Origin: an uncultured Lachnospiraceae bacterium
GTDB taxonomy: Bacteria; Bacillota; Clostridia; Lachnospirales; Lachnospiraceae
Direction: 5' to 3'
Assembly (NCBI GenBank): GCA_905193085.1
Contig: CAJJNI010000004.1
Location: 1-32,147, forward strand
DNA: 32,147 nt
The position numbers and the translations under genes are program-made. Positions 7,265-14,660 of the stretch are shown here, in pieces. Position 1 is the stretch's first letter, and the number at the start of each line of letters is the position of its first letter. The notes under the pieces were generated by a model. The model saw only the letters and a program-made list of their open reading frames with translations, was not told the origin of the DNA and did not search any database.

Positions 7265-8686
7265 TTAAAATTTCACCTTCAAAACATAAGCAAATTTACA
7301 AGGTTTTTCTTTCGGTAAAGTTACAGTCAGTGATTCACTATTCTGTTCAAATGCAAGTTCTCCTGCTCCGAGCATAGACACTTTGCTAATCTTATCGGTC
7401 TTGTCTGCTGAAAGAGAATTAACTGATAATTTTCCACTGTCTGACCAGCCCATTGCGATAGCATACACAACATCACCTTTTCTTGTAAAACGGAAATCTT
7501 CTGATGTAAATACTCCTGTATGCAAATCACCTGCATCACCTTCTTCATTGTTAAGCTGCGCATTTACCATATCTATATCATAGTTAACATCTGATACTTC
7601 TGTCGGTCCTTCAGCAGCTACATCATATGGCCTTGTACCATATATTGCTTCACCATTTATCTTAAGCCAGTCACCGATTTCGAATAAAATCTTCCTGGCT
7701 TCTTCATGGAATGAACCATCTGCATAAGGTCCTACATTAAGTAAAAGATTACCATTCTTTGATACAATATCACATAACTGGTGTACTATTCTGATTGCCG
7801 GCTTGTACTTAGGATTCTGAACCATGCACCATGTTACATTATCTTCAAGCCTGTCATCTGTCTGCCATGGAAATTCCCTGGCTTCTTTAAAACTTCCACA
7901 CTCGATATCATAAACGCCTATACCTTCAGGAAAATCTTCCTGTTTGTAGGTAAGTACCGTATTGTCATTCCTATAGAAATGCTCTGTCATATCCTGACGA
8001 TATTTTTCATCTATAATATTGGTACGACTGTCAAAATACAAAACATCAGGATGGTATTTATCAACAACTTCATTGACTTTATCAATCCACATCTTATTAA
8101 ATTCTTCATCAGGCAGTCTGTATGGCGCATATCTGTTAGTCTCTAACGGCAGCGCTTTCCAGTAATATTTTTCATTTGCCGGGTCATAGACATCTGCATC
8201 AGGGTCAGTTGACATAAACCAGCCCCAAAGCCATTGATGATGAAATGTGGCAAGAACTTTTATATTTCTCTTACGGAATTCCCTGGCACATTCTCCGAAT
8301 ATATCTCTCTTTGGTCCATAATTTACACAATTTATCTCATTGACCTTGCTGTCCCACATTGAGAAATTATCTGAATGTTCTGTAACCGGACCTGCATATT
8401 TAGCACCTGAACGTTCAACAATCTCAGCCCATTCTGCGGCATCAAATTTAGCACCGGTCATCATTGGATAAAAATCTTTATAACCAAACTCACTTACTTT
8501 TCCATATTTTTCTACATGATATTTATTGATTGAATTTTTCTTGGCATACATATTTCTTGAATACCATTCATTCTTATATGCCGGCACACTGTATGGTCCC
8601 CAATGAAAAAACAAACCAAATTTTGCATCTCTAAACCATTTCGGTGTCTCTCTTCTAAGATTATCCCACTGTCTCTCTGTATTCAT
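7265..8686 (-). CDS. GH29 alpha-L-fucosidase
   Basis: Hydrolyses terminal alpha-L-fucose from glycans. GH29 landmarks are WFRDAKFGLFFHWGPYSVPAY followed by EWYSRNMY near the N-terminus, KYAGPVTEHSDNFSMWDS, and the nucleophile Asp in PDVLYFDS near residue 218. NLLLNVGPYADGSF and WLKINGEAIYGTRPY come later, and a beta-sandwich domain occupies about the last 90 residues. No signal peptide is visible, so it is probably cytoplasmic and acts on imported oligosaccharides. I chose the ATG at 8686 (473 aa), which has AAAGGA about 11 bp upstream. A TTG at 8725 would add 13 residues but lacks a placed ribosome binding site. A 22-codon leader ORF overlaps this start (see findings). Confidence 0.9.
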   Translation of the reverse strand: MNTERQWDNLRRETPKWFRDAKFGLFFHWGPYSVPAYKNEWYSRNMYAKKNSINKYHVEKYGKVSEFGYKDFYPMMTGAKFDAAEWAEIVERSGAKYAGPVTEHSDNFSMWDSKVNEINCVNYGPKRDIFGECAREFRKRNIKVLATFHHQWLWGWFMSTDPDADVYDPANEKYYWKALPLETNRYAPYRLPDEEFNKMWIDKVNEVVDKYHPDVLYFDSRTNIIDEKYRQDMTEHFYRNDNTVLTYKQEDFPEGIGVYDIECGSFKEAREFPWQTDDRLEDNVTWCMVQNPKYKPAIRIVHQLCDIVSKNGNLLLNVGPYADGSFHEEARKILFEIGDWLKINGEAIYGTRPYDVAAEGPTEVSDVNYDIDMVNAQLNNEEGDAGDLHTGVFTSEDFRFTRKGDVVYAIAMGWSDSGKLSVNSLSADKTDKISKVSMLGAGELAFEQNSESLTVTLPKEKPCKFAYVLKVKF

Positions 8687-8776
8687 CGATGTCTGAATCC
8701 TTTCTGTCTGAAAATCTTTCTGCAATCATAATTGTTAGTACACTCTAACATACTCCTTTTGTTACAACATAAACAA

Positions 8777-8805
8777 ATTATAACAAATTTTTCCAATAAA
8801 TACAA
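8777..8805 (-). promoter_or_regulatory. Promoter of the fucosidase/HD operon
   Basis: Minus strand: -35 TTGTAT (8800-8805), 17-bp spacer and consensus -10 TATAAT (8777-8782). The predicted start leaves a leader of roughly 85 bases before the chosen fucosidase ATG. Confidence 0.55.
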
Positions 8806-8830
8806 TCAATTTTTACAATGAAGTGAGCTA

Positions 8831-10429
8831 TTATTTCGCATTCGCAGGCTCAACACTTACTGTCTTTCCTTTTATCTTGACATCATTTGTCATTGCACGC
8901 AGAACATCTTTTGCATATTCCCTGGGCACTTCTACAAAAGTATAATTATCAAACATATCTATACAGCCTACAAGTTTACCAGGCATTTTGCTTTCTCCGG
9001 CAACAGCACCAAGTATATCACCCGGTTTAACCTTCTGTTTCTTACCTATATTAATGAAAAGACGAACCATGCCTTCCTCTTCAGCACCTGTGCTTTCAAG
9101 GTCTGCATCTGTAAATTCATCTTTTGTCTTCTCTTCATTCATTCCGATAGACATTTTAAGCAATGCAGCTGCAAGTTCCATTGAAGTATAATCTTCATTA
9201 TCAACGCTTTCTTCTATTATCTTAAGCATGTCTTTAATCTGATTATCGGCAATTATCTCTCCTGCTTTTTCAAGTATCTTGTCGCATCGTGTATTTGTAA
9301 CATCATCAAGTGACGGAACCGGTCTTGCATATATTTTAGTCTTGCAGTAACGCTGAATATCTCTTAACTTATACACTTCCTTGCCAACTACAAATGAAAA
9401 TGCAACTCCTGTTCTTCCTGCACGGCCTGTTCTTCCTATTCGGTGAACATAATATTCATCGTCCTGAGGAATATCATAATTGAATACTGCCTCCACATCA
9501 TCTACATCAATACCTCTTGCCGCAACATCTGTAGCAACAAGAATATCAGCCTTTCCTTTACGGAATGCAGCCATAACCCTGTCTCTTTGGGACTGTTTTA
9601 AATCTCCATGAAGACCCACTGCAAAATATCCTCTACCCTGAAGTGCGGTTGTAAGCTCATCAACCTTTTTCTTTGTATTACAGAAAACAAGGCTTAATTT
9701 AGGGTCATATATATCAAGAAGTCTTGAGAGAACTTCTTCTTTATTCTTTGCTTTGACTTCAAAATAAAACTGGTCAATATTTGGAACTGTCAGTTCTTTT
9801 TTTACTACTTTTATAGTTTTGGCATTTTTCTGATATTTTTTCGCAATTCTTAGTATCTGCTTTGGCATTGTTGCAGAGAAAAGTACTGTCTGTCTCTCTT
9901 CCGGTACCTGCTCAAGTATTGTTTCAATATCTTCACAAAATCCCATGTTAAGCATCTCGTCTGCTTCATCAAGTATTACAGTATGAACATCGTCGAATTT
10001 AACAGTCTTTCTGCGCATATGGTCCATAACTCGTCCCGGAGTTCCTATAACAAGCTGTGTTCCCGCCTTAAGAGAACGTATCTGCTTAACAATATCCTGT
10101 CCTCCATATATAGGAAGTATTTTTATTCCATGCATATATTTTGATAATTTTCTTATCTCATCAGCAACCTGAATGGCAAGCTCTCTTGTAGGACACAATA
10201 TAATACCCTGTAAATGTTTATTCTTTGGGTCAATTTTCTGCAGCATAGGTATACCAAATGCAGCTGTCTTACCTGTTCCTGTCTGAGCCTGTCCTATTAC
10301 ATCTTCACCACTTAAAACAACAGGAATTGCCTGTCCCTGAATTGCAGTTGTCTCTTCAAAACCCATGTCTTTAACCGCTCTTAAAATCTGTGGCGAAATG
10401 TCTAAATCTTCAAATTTTATAGTATCCAT
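8831..10429 (-). CDS. DEAD-box RNA helicase with C-terminal DbpA/CsdA-type RNA-binding domain
   Basis: An ATP-dependent RNA helicase for ribosome assembly, RNA decay or cold adaptation. All core motifs are present: Q motif (FEETTAIQGQAIP, near residue 22), Walker A AQTGTGKTAAF, PTRELA, TPGRV, DEAD in VILDEADEMLNMGF, SAT in LFSATMP, ARGIDVDDVE and HRIGRTGRAG. Residues 370-440 are a helical linker. The last 80 residues (RLFINIGKKQKVKPGDILGA ... YTFVEVP) match the DbpA-type RRM found in DbpA and CsdA/DeaD. The start is the ATG at 10429 because AAGGAG (10437-10442) sits 7 bp upstream, giving 532 aa. It is a single gene with its own promoter and a leader of about 90 bases. Confidence 0.95.
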   Translation of the reverse strand: MDTIKFEDLDISPQILRAVKDMGFEETTAIQGQAIPVVLSGEDVIGQAQTGTGKTAAFGIPMLQKIDPKNKHLQGIILCPTRELAIQVADEIRKLSKYMHGIKILPIYGGQDIVKQIRSLKAGTQLVIGTPGRVMDHMRRKTVKFDDVHTVILDEADEMLNMGFCEDIETILEQVPEERQTVLFSATMPKQILRIAKKYQKNAKTIKVVKKELTVPNIDQFYFEVKAKNKEEVLSRLLDIYDPKLSLVFCNTKKKVDELTTALQGRGYFAVGLHGDLKQSQRDRVMAAFRKGKADILVATDVAARGIDVDDVEAVFNYDIPQDDEYYVHRIGRTGRAGRTGVAFSFVVGKEVYKLRDIQRYCKTKIYARPVPSLDDVTNTRCDKILEKAGEIIADNQIKDMLKIIEESVDNEDYTSMELAAALLKMSIGMNEEKTKDEFTDADLESTGAEEEGMVRLFINIGKKQKVKPGDILGAVAGESKMPGKLVGCIDMFDNYTFVEVPREYAKDVLRAMTNDVKIKGKTVSVEPANAK

Positions 10430-10526
10430 TTTCATTCTCCTTATATTCAGTGCCGATAAAATAACCAATATACGCTTTCATACTGTATCATTATTCATCA
10501 AACCTTCATTTTTACGCAACTCTTTC

Positions 10527-10555
10527 ATAATAACAAATGAATATATTTTTGTCAA
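10527..10555 (-). promoter_or_regulatory. Promoter of the DEAD-box helicase gene
   Basis: Minus strand: consensus -35 TTGACA (10550-10555), 17-bp spacer and -10 TATTAT (10527-10532). It is located about 100 bp upstream of the ATG. Confidence 0.65.
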
Positions 10556-10584
10556 ACATCATCTTAAAAACTACCTGCCTGGGC

Positions 10585-10634
10585 AACAAAAATCAAAAAT
10601 TTCTTAAATATCAAAAAACATATTGATTTTTGTT
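10585..10634. repeat. Perfect 12-bp inverted repeat in the helicase-hemolysin III spacer
   Basis: AACAAAAATCAA (10585-10596) and TTGATTTTTGTT (10623-10634) pair perfectly around a 26-base loop. This belongs to the 370-bp gene-free stretch 10430-10800. Apart from this repeat, that stretch holds the helicase promoter and dispersed element copy 2; nothing coding is apparent. No T-tract makes it a standard terminator. Confidence 0.5.
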
Positions 10635-10693
10635 ACGATATGATGTATTATTTTAAATCATGTGACATAGTTTTTAATACTACATCATATAAT

Positions 10694-10758
10694 GATGTTG
10701 GGGGCTAAAGCCCCAATTATGAGCAGGCTCATGTGGGTTTAGATCCTTTGACCCTGGC
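10694..10758. repeat. Dispersed MITE-like element, copy 2 (inverted), with 10-bp flanking direct repeats
   Basis: A 65-bp element lying in reverse orientation to copy 1. Read on the minus strand it starts GCCAGGGTCAAAGGATC and ends CCCCAACATC. ATCATATAAT abuts it on both sides (10684-10693 and 10759-10768), as expected of a target-site duplication. The inner TGAGC/GCTCA hairpin (10720-10731) is shared in part with copy 1. The other end forms its own hairpin, GGGGCT/AGCCCC (10701-10714). Confidence 0.75.
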
Positions 10759-10800
10759 ATCATATAATATAGACATATCAAATTGACAGGAGGTCTTACT

Positions 10801-11463
10801 ATGACAAGATTGGAAAATTTTATTAAAGAACCCGGAAGTGCACTAACACACTTTGCAGGAATGGTTGGTGCATTGCTTTTTACCGTACCATTGCTTTCAA
10901 AGGCAACTGACACAATTCACAGTATTTCTTTCGCCATATTTGCTTTAAGCATGATTTTGCTATATGGTGCAAGCACAACTTATCACACATTTGATGTCTC
11001 AGAAAAAATAAATACCGTGTTAAAAAAAATCGACCATCTTATGATATTTGTGCTTATCGCAGGTTCCTACACTCCTGTGTGTCTTATCGTTTTAAATGGT
11101 AAGACAGGCTATATTTTATTGTCTGTAGTATGGGGAATTGCTATAGTTGGAATGATTATAAAAGCATTTTTTATCAATTGTCCAAAATGGTTTTCTTCAA
11201 TATTATATATTGCAATGGGCTGGACAATAGTATTTGCTTTTGCTCCACTTTTAGATGTGCTTACGAAAAAGGCTTTTTTATGGCTGCTTATGGGCGGTAT
11301 CATTTACACAATAGGAGGAATAATATATGCATTGAAACTTCCTGTATTTGATAATAATCATAAATTTTTTAATTCTCATGTAATTTTTCATATTTTTGTA
11401 TTAGGCGGAAGTGTATGTCACTTTGTATTCATGTATAACTATGTATCACAAATTTCCGTCTGA
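10801..11463 (+). CDS. Hemolysin III family (PAQR-like) integral membrane protein
   Basis: A 220-aa protein with about seven hydrophobic helices. Family residues are visible: LLYGASTTYHTFD near residue 55, KIDHLMIFVLIAGSYTPVCL near 75, and HVIFHIFVLGGSVCHF near the C-terminus. The conserved His and Asp of these motifs form the putative metal site shared with eukaryotic PAQR receptors. The cellular role of bacterial members is poorly settled; pore formation was shown for the Bacillus cereus namesake, but a housekeeping membrane role is more likely here. The start is ATG 10801 with AGGAGGT at 10788-10794; six codons upstream in frame are not translated by this logic. Dispersed element copy 2 lies just upstream. 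Confidence 0.88.
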   Translation: MTRLENFIKEPGSALTHFAGMVGALLFTVPLLSKATDTIHSISFAIFALSMILLYGASTTYHTFDVSEKINTVLKKIDHLMIFVLIAGSYTPVCLIVLNGKTGYILLSVVWGIAIVGMIIKAFFINCPKWFSSILYIAMGWTIVFAFAPLLDVLTKKAFLWLLMGGIIYTIGGIIYALKLPVFDNNHKFFNSHVIFHIFVLGGSVCHFVFMYNYVSQISV

Positions 11464-11553
11464 CTGCCCCATACAAAAACAAATTCACCGACAGCTTTCA
11501 TATAAGTCCACCGGCAATTTATGGCAGAATGGCAGGAAGTTCCTCTTTTCCTG

Positions 11554-12309
11554 CTACTCTGCTAAAATATATGAAGCAATAGCAGCAATAAATTCGAGAT
11601 TTTTATGTCTGCGTTCCTTTAAGAAATTTAATTTTTCAGGAAGATTGCTGCTCGCTTTATCAAAACCTTTTTGTATTGCATACCTTATATTTCTCTCTAT
11701 GCTTCCATAACTGGTATCAAATTCTCTTGAAAGAGTATAATAAAGCTGCTTTGTCATTGCACTTGATATATTCTTTTCTTCAAGAGCCATCTCCACCGCC
11801 TTCACGATATAATCATAACCTTTAAGTCTGCTGGACATTCCATATGCATTTAAAAGTTCAAATATTTTCTTTAACTTAGTTTTCTTATTATTTGTATTAT
11901 TATCAGTATTTATAATTATTGAATTATTTTCCTGTTTAACAGAATTTCCGAGTTCTTTGATAAGAGCAACTAATTCTTCTGTATTATAAGGTTTAATAAT
12001 ATAATAAGAAATTCCATTAGAAAATGCACGCTTGATGGCAATTTCATCGGACACACTCGAAATCATTATAAAACTTGGAGCTTCATTCTCCATCTCATCT
12101 TTAATCTTTTTCACAAGACCTATTCCATCAAGTCTTGGCATAACTAAATCGACAAGTACGATATCCGGTCTTAATTCTTCAATTTTCAAAGCTGCATCCA
12201 TACCATCTGATGCTGTCGCAGCAATGTCAATGTCTGCCTCGTTTTGTAACGATTCCATCAACATATCCCTTGACAATTCATTATCATCAACTATTAAAAC
12301 TTTTATCAT
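11554..12309 (-). CDS. Diverged Spo0A-type response regulator
   Basis: Receiver domain at residues 1-120: acidic pair D8/D9, phospho-acceptor D54 in VLVDLVMP, Ser in MISSVS and Lys in IIKPYN. A low-complexity Asn/Thr/Lys linker covers about 125-150. The C-terminal domain resembles the Spo0A DNA-binding domain: LNAYGMSSRLKGYDYIVKAV, then SSAMTKQLYYTLSREF, SIERNIRYAIQKGF and the closing LEFIAAIASYIL (compare NSEFIAMVADKL in Spo0A). The recognition region differs from the very conserved SRVERAIRHAIE, and the gene is not next to spoIVB. It is therefore either a paralogue or the Spo0A of a lineage relaxed for sporulation. It stands alone. Confidence 0.8.
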   Translation of the reverse strand: MIKVLIVDDNELSRDMLMESLQNEADIDIAATASDGMDAALKIEELRPDIVLVDLVMPRLDGIGLVKKIKDEMENEAPSFIMISSVSDEIAIKRAFSNGISYYIIKPYNTEELVALIKELGNSVKQENNSIIINTDNNTNNKKTKLKKIFELLNAYGMSSRLKGYDYIVKAVEMALEEKNISSAMTKQLYYTLSREFDTSYGSIERNIRYAIQKGFDKASSNLPEKLNFLKERRHKNLEFIAAIASYILAE

Positions 12310-12391
12310 AGCAACACTTCTTTCTTAAGTTTTTTGAAATTTTCTCATATATTATATAATACCACTTATTAAAACATTTTCAATATTTTAC

Positions 12392-12445
12392 TTGACAAAA
12401 AATCACTTGTGCATTATAACTGTATTAAGTCATTTAATACAGTTA
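12392..12445 (+). promoter_or_regulatory. Promoter with perfect 12-5-12 palindromic operator before the exporter operon
   Basis: Consensus -35 TTGACA (12392-12397), 17-bp spacer and -10 TATAAC (12415-12420). A perfect inverted repeat TAACTGTATTAA-GTCAT-TTAATACAGTTA (12417-12445) begins inside the -10 and covers the transcription start, the classic position for a repressor. No adjacent gene encodes an obvious one-component repressor, so the cognate protein is unknown. Confidence 0.75.
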
Positions 12446-12477
12446 GCGTTTAATTATTATAACAGGAGGATATTTAA

Positions 12478-13956
12478 ATGAAAAAATCAAAAAAGAAACC
12501 AATAATTATTATTGCTATTGTAATTGTTCTTATTATAGTAGTAATAAGTATAGTCAGATGTTCATCAACTTCTGTACCTGACGATACGGCAATGTATTCC
12601 GGAATTCTTGTAGAACCTCTCGCAGAGCATGATTTATCAACATCTATTTCTGTGTCAGGAACTACTGAAAGCCAGGAAAAAACATCTGTAACTTCTGACC
12701 TTACATATAAAATTGCACAGCTTAATGTCGGTGTGGGCGATTATGTTAATGCCGGTGATGTTTTATGTGTATTTGACGCGTCTGAACTTCAGGCCCAGAT
12801 TAAAACACTTGAGGACCAGCTTAACAATGCTGACACACTTACTTCAAAACAAAGTGCAATTAACAACAGAGCTTTAAATGAAGCAAAAGAAGAAAAAACT
12901 CAGCAGCTTAATACTGCACAGGCTGCAATTGACAATGCACAAAGTGCTTACGACAATGCAGTTGCTGCAAAATCACAATTGACAGATGCTTTCAACGAAT
13001 GTCGTAAACAGATTAGTGATGTTTCAGGAACACTTGCTCTTTGCAGTAACACTGAATCAGAAGAATATCTTTCTCTTCAGGAAAAATTAAGTGATCTTAC
13101 CGTTTCATCAAATACACTTATGGAACAGCTACAGGAAGCAGATACAACAATCAATACATGTAAGCAGGCATTAGATGCAGCCAAGACAAATTATTCTACA
13201 GTTGAAAAAACTGCAGACCAGCAGATACAGTCAGCACAGGACACTATTGATACACAGGGACTCTCAACTGACAATGCAGATGCAAAGAAAGAACTTGAAA
13301 CTTTAAAAAGAAAGCTCGACAAAATAACAGTTAAAGCTGAACATTCAGGAATTATTACCTCTTTAAATGTTTCAAACGGTTCTATACATGCAGGCGGAGA
13401 GCTTATGACAATCCAAAATACAAATGCTCTCAAGCTTACAGTTACTATTAAAGAAAGTGATATTTTAAAATTAAAAGAAGGCATGAAAGCCATCGTAACA
13501 AGCAATGCTGATGAATCTAAAGAAATAGAAGGAACAGTTTCTAAGGTTGTAGATTTTGTAAGTGGCTCATCTGCTCCTTCTCAGGACGGTCAGACAACAA
13601 CTAACGGATATTCAGCAGAAATAACTTTACCTGATAACTGTGGTTTACTTCTCGGAATGAGTGCAAAGGCCAAAATTCTTGTTTCGGATGAAGAGAAATC
13701 TCTCGCAGTATCTTATGACAGCATTATTGACGAAGATGGTAATTCTTATGTATACAAAGCAGTCGCCGACAGCAACGGAAAATACAAAATTGAGAAAGTT
13801 AAAGTTACAAAAGGAACTGACAGCACATACTATACAGGAATTACATCAGATGATTTAGCAGAAGGTGATTATATTGTAAGTTATCCTGATTCTGTTACAG
13901 AAGGAGAACTTGTAGACATAGATGAGACATATCTCTCAGGTGAGGACGGTGAATAA
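12478..13956 (+). CDS. MacA/HlyD-type membrane-fusion (adaptor) subunit of an ABC exporter
   Basis: A 492-aa adaptor anchored by one N-terminal helix (residues about 8-28). The first lipoyl half follows (SVSGTTESQEK ... LNVGVGDYVNAGDVLCVFD). A long alpha-helical coiled-coil hairpin occupies about 105-270, rich in Ala, Gln, Asn and Asp. The second lipoyl half follows (ITVKAEHSGIITSLNVSNGSIHAGG), then beta-barrel and membrane-proximal domains to the end (VSYPDSVTEGELVDID). In a Gram-positive it resembles YknX of the B. subtilis YknXYZ exporter. First gene of a tight operon: AGGAGG is 9 bp before the ATG, and the next gene starts 2 bp after its stop. It works with the ATPase and permease that follow; the substrate is not evident. 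Confidence 0.9.
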   Translation: MKKSKKKPIIIIAIVIVLIIVVISIVRCSSTSVPDDTAMYSGILVEPLAEHDLSTSISVSGTTESQEKTSVTSDLTYKIAQLNVGVGDYVNAGDVLCVFDASELQAQIKTLEDQLNNADTLTSKQSAINNRALNEAKEEKTQQLNTAQAAIDNAQSAYDNAVAAKSQLTDAFNECRKQISDVSGTLALCSNTESEEYLSLQEKLSDLTVSSNTLMEQLQEADTTINTCKQALDAAKTNYSTVEKTADQQIQSAQDTIDTQGLSTDNADAKKELETLKRKLDKITVKAEHSGIITSLNVSNGSIHAGGELMTIQNTNALKLTVTIKESDILKLKEGMKAIVTSNADESKEIEGTVSKVVDFVSGSSAPSQDGQTTTNGYSAEITLPDNCGLLLGMSAKAKILVSDEEKSLAVSYDSIIDEDGNSYVYKAVADSNGKYKIEKVKVTKGTDSTYYTGITSDDLAEGDYIVSYPDSVTEGELVDIDETYLSGEDGE

Positions 13957-13958
13957 AT

Positions 13959-14660
13959 ATGCAGCCAGTCATCAAAATGGACAAAATTATAAAAAGATAT
14001 TATATCGGTCAACCTAATGAACTGCAGATTCTAAACGGTATAGATCTGGAAGTAAATCAAAATGAATTTGTATCGATTGTCGGAGAATCAGGCTCAGGGA
14101 AAAGTACATTGATGAATATTATAGGAGCGCTTGACCGGCCTACCGAAGGAACTTATTTTCTTGACGGTGAAAACATCGGAGACATGAATGATACTGCTTT
14201 AAGCAAAATAAGAAATCAGAAAATAGGTTTTGTATTCCAGAGCTTTTTTCTCATTCCACGAACATCAGCCATCAAAAATGTAGAGCTTCCTATGATGTAT
14301 GCCGGAGTTTCTAAAAAACAGCGAAGAGAACGTGCAATGGAACTTCTTGAGCTTGTAGGTATGGCAGATAGGGCTAATCACAAGCCTAATGAACTCTCAG
14401 GTGGTCAGAATCAGCGTGTTGCAATTGCAAGAGCACTTAGTAATAATCCTTCTATTATACTTGCTGATGAGCCAACCGGAGCTTTAGATTCAAAGACCGG
14501 ACGAATCGTTATGGATATTTTTCACAAATTACATGAAGAACAGAAAAAAACTATCGTACTTATTACTCACAGCCCTGAACTTGCCAAAGAGACAGAACGA
14601 ATCATAACAATAAGCGATGGCTCTATTTTATCAGAGATAGAGGGAGGTATCAGCAGATGA
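13959..14660 (+). CDS. ABC exporter ATP-binding subunit (MacB/LolD/YknY-like)
   Basis: A 233-aa nucleotide-binding protein that drives the adjacent FtsX-type permease. Walker A GESGSGKST is near residues 43-51. The Q-loop is in FVFQSFFLIP, the ABC signature LSGGQNQRVAIARAL near 145, Walker B IILADEPTGALD, and the H-loop in VLITHS. The wording around the signature and the DEPTGALDSKTG segment are typical of the MacB/LolD group of mechanotransmission ABC systems. It begins 2 bp after the adaptor stop and overlaps the permease start by 4 bp (ATGA), indicating coupled translation of the three subunits. Confidence 0.95.
   Translation: MQPVIKMDKIIKRYYIGQPNELQILNGIDLEVNQNEFVSIVGESGSGKSTLMNIIGALDRPTEGTYFLDGENIGDMNDTALSKIRNQKIGFVFQSFFLIPRTSAIKNVELPMMYAGVSKKQRRERAMELLELVGMADRANHKPNELSGGQNQRVAIARALSNNPSIILADEPTGALDSKTGRIVMDIFHKLHEEQKKTIVLITHSPELAKETERIITISDGSILSEIEGGISR

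Noticed and set aside
10680..10913. Minus-strand frame of 77 codons covering dispersed element copy 2
   Set aside because: The translated part comes from the element and from the antisense of the hemolysin III gene; no ribosome binding site.
11533..11575. Hairpin GCAGAATGGCAGGAA / TTCCTGCTACTCTGC over the end of the Spo0A-like gene
   Set aside because: Imperfect (13 of 15 pairs), overlaps the stop codon and lacks a T-tract; not enough to call a terminator.
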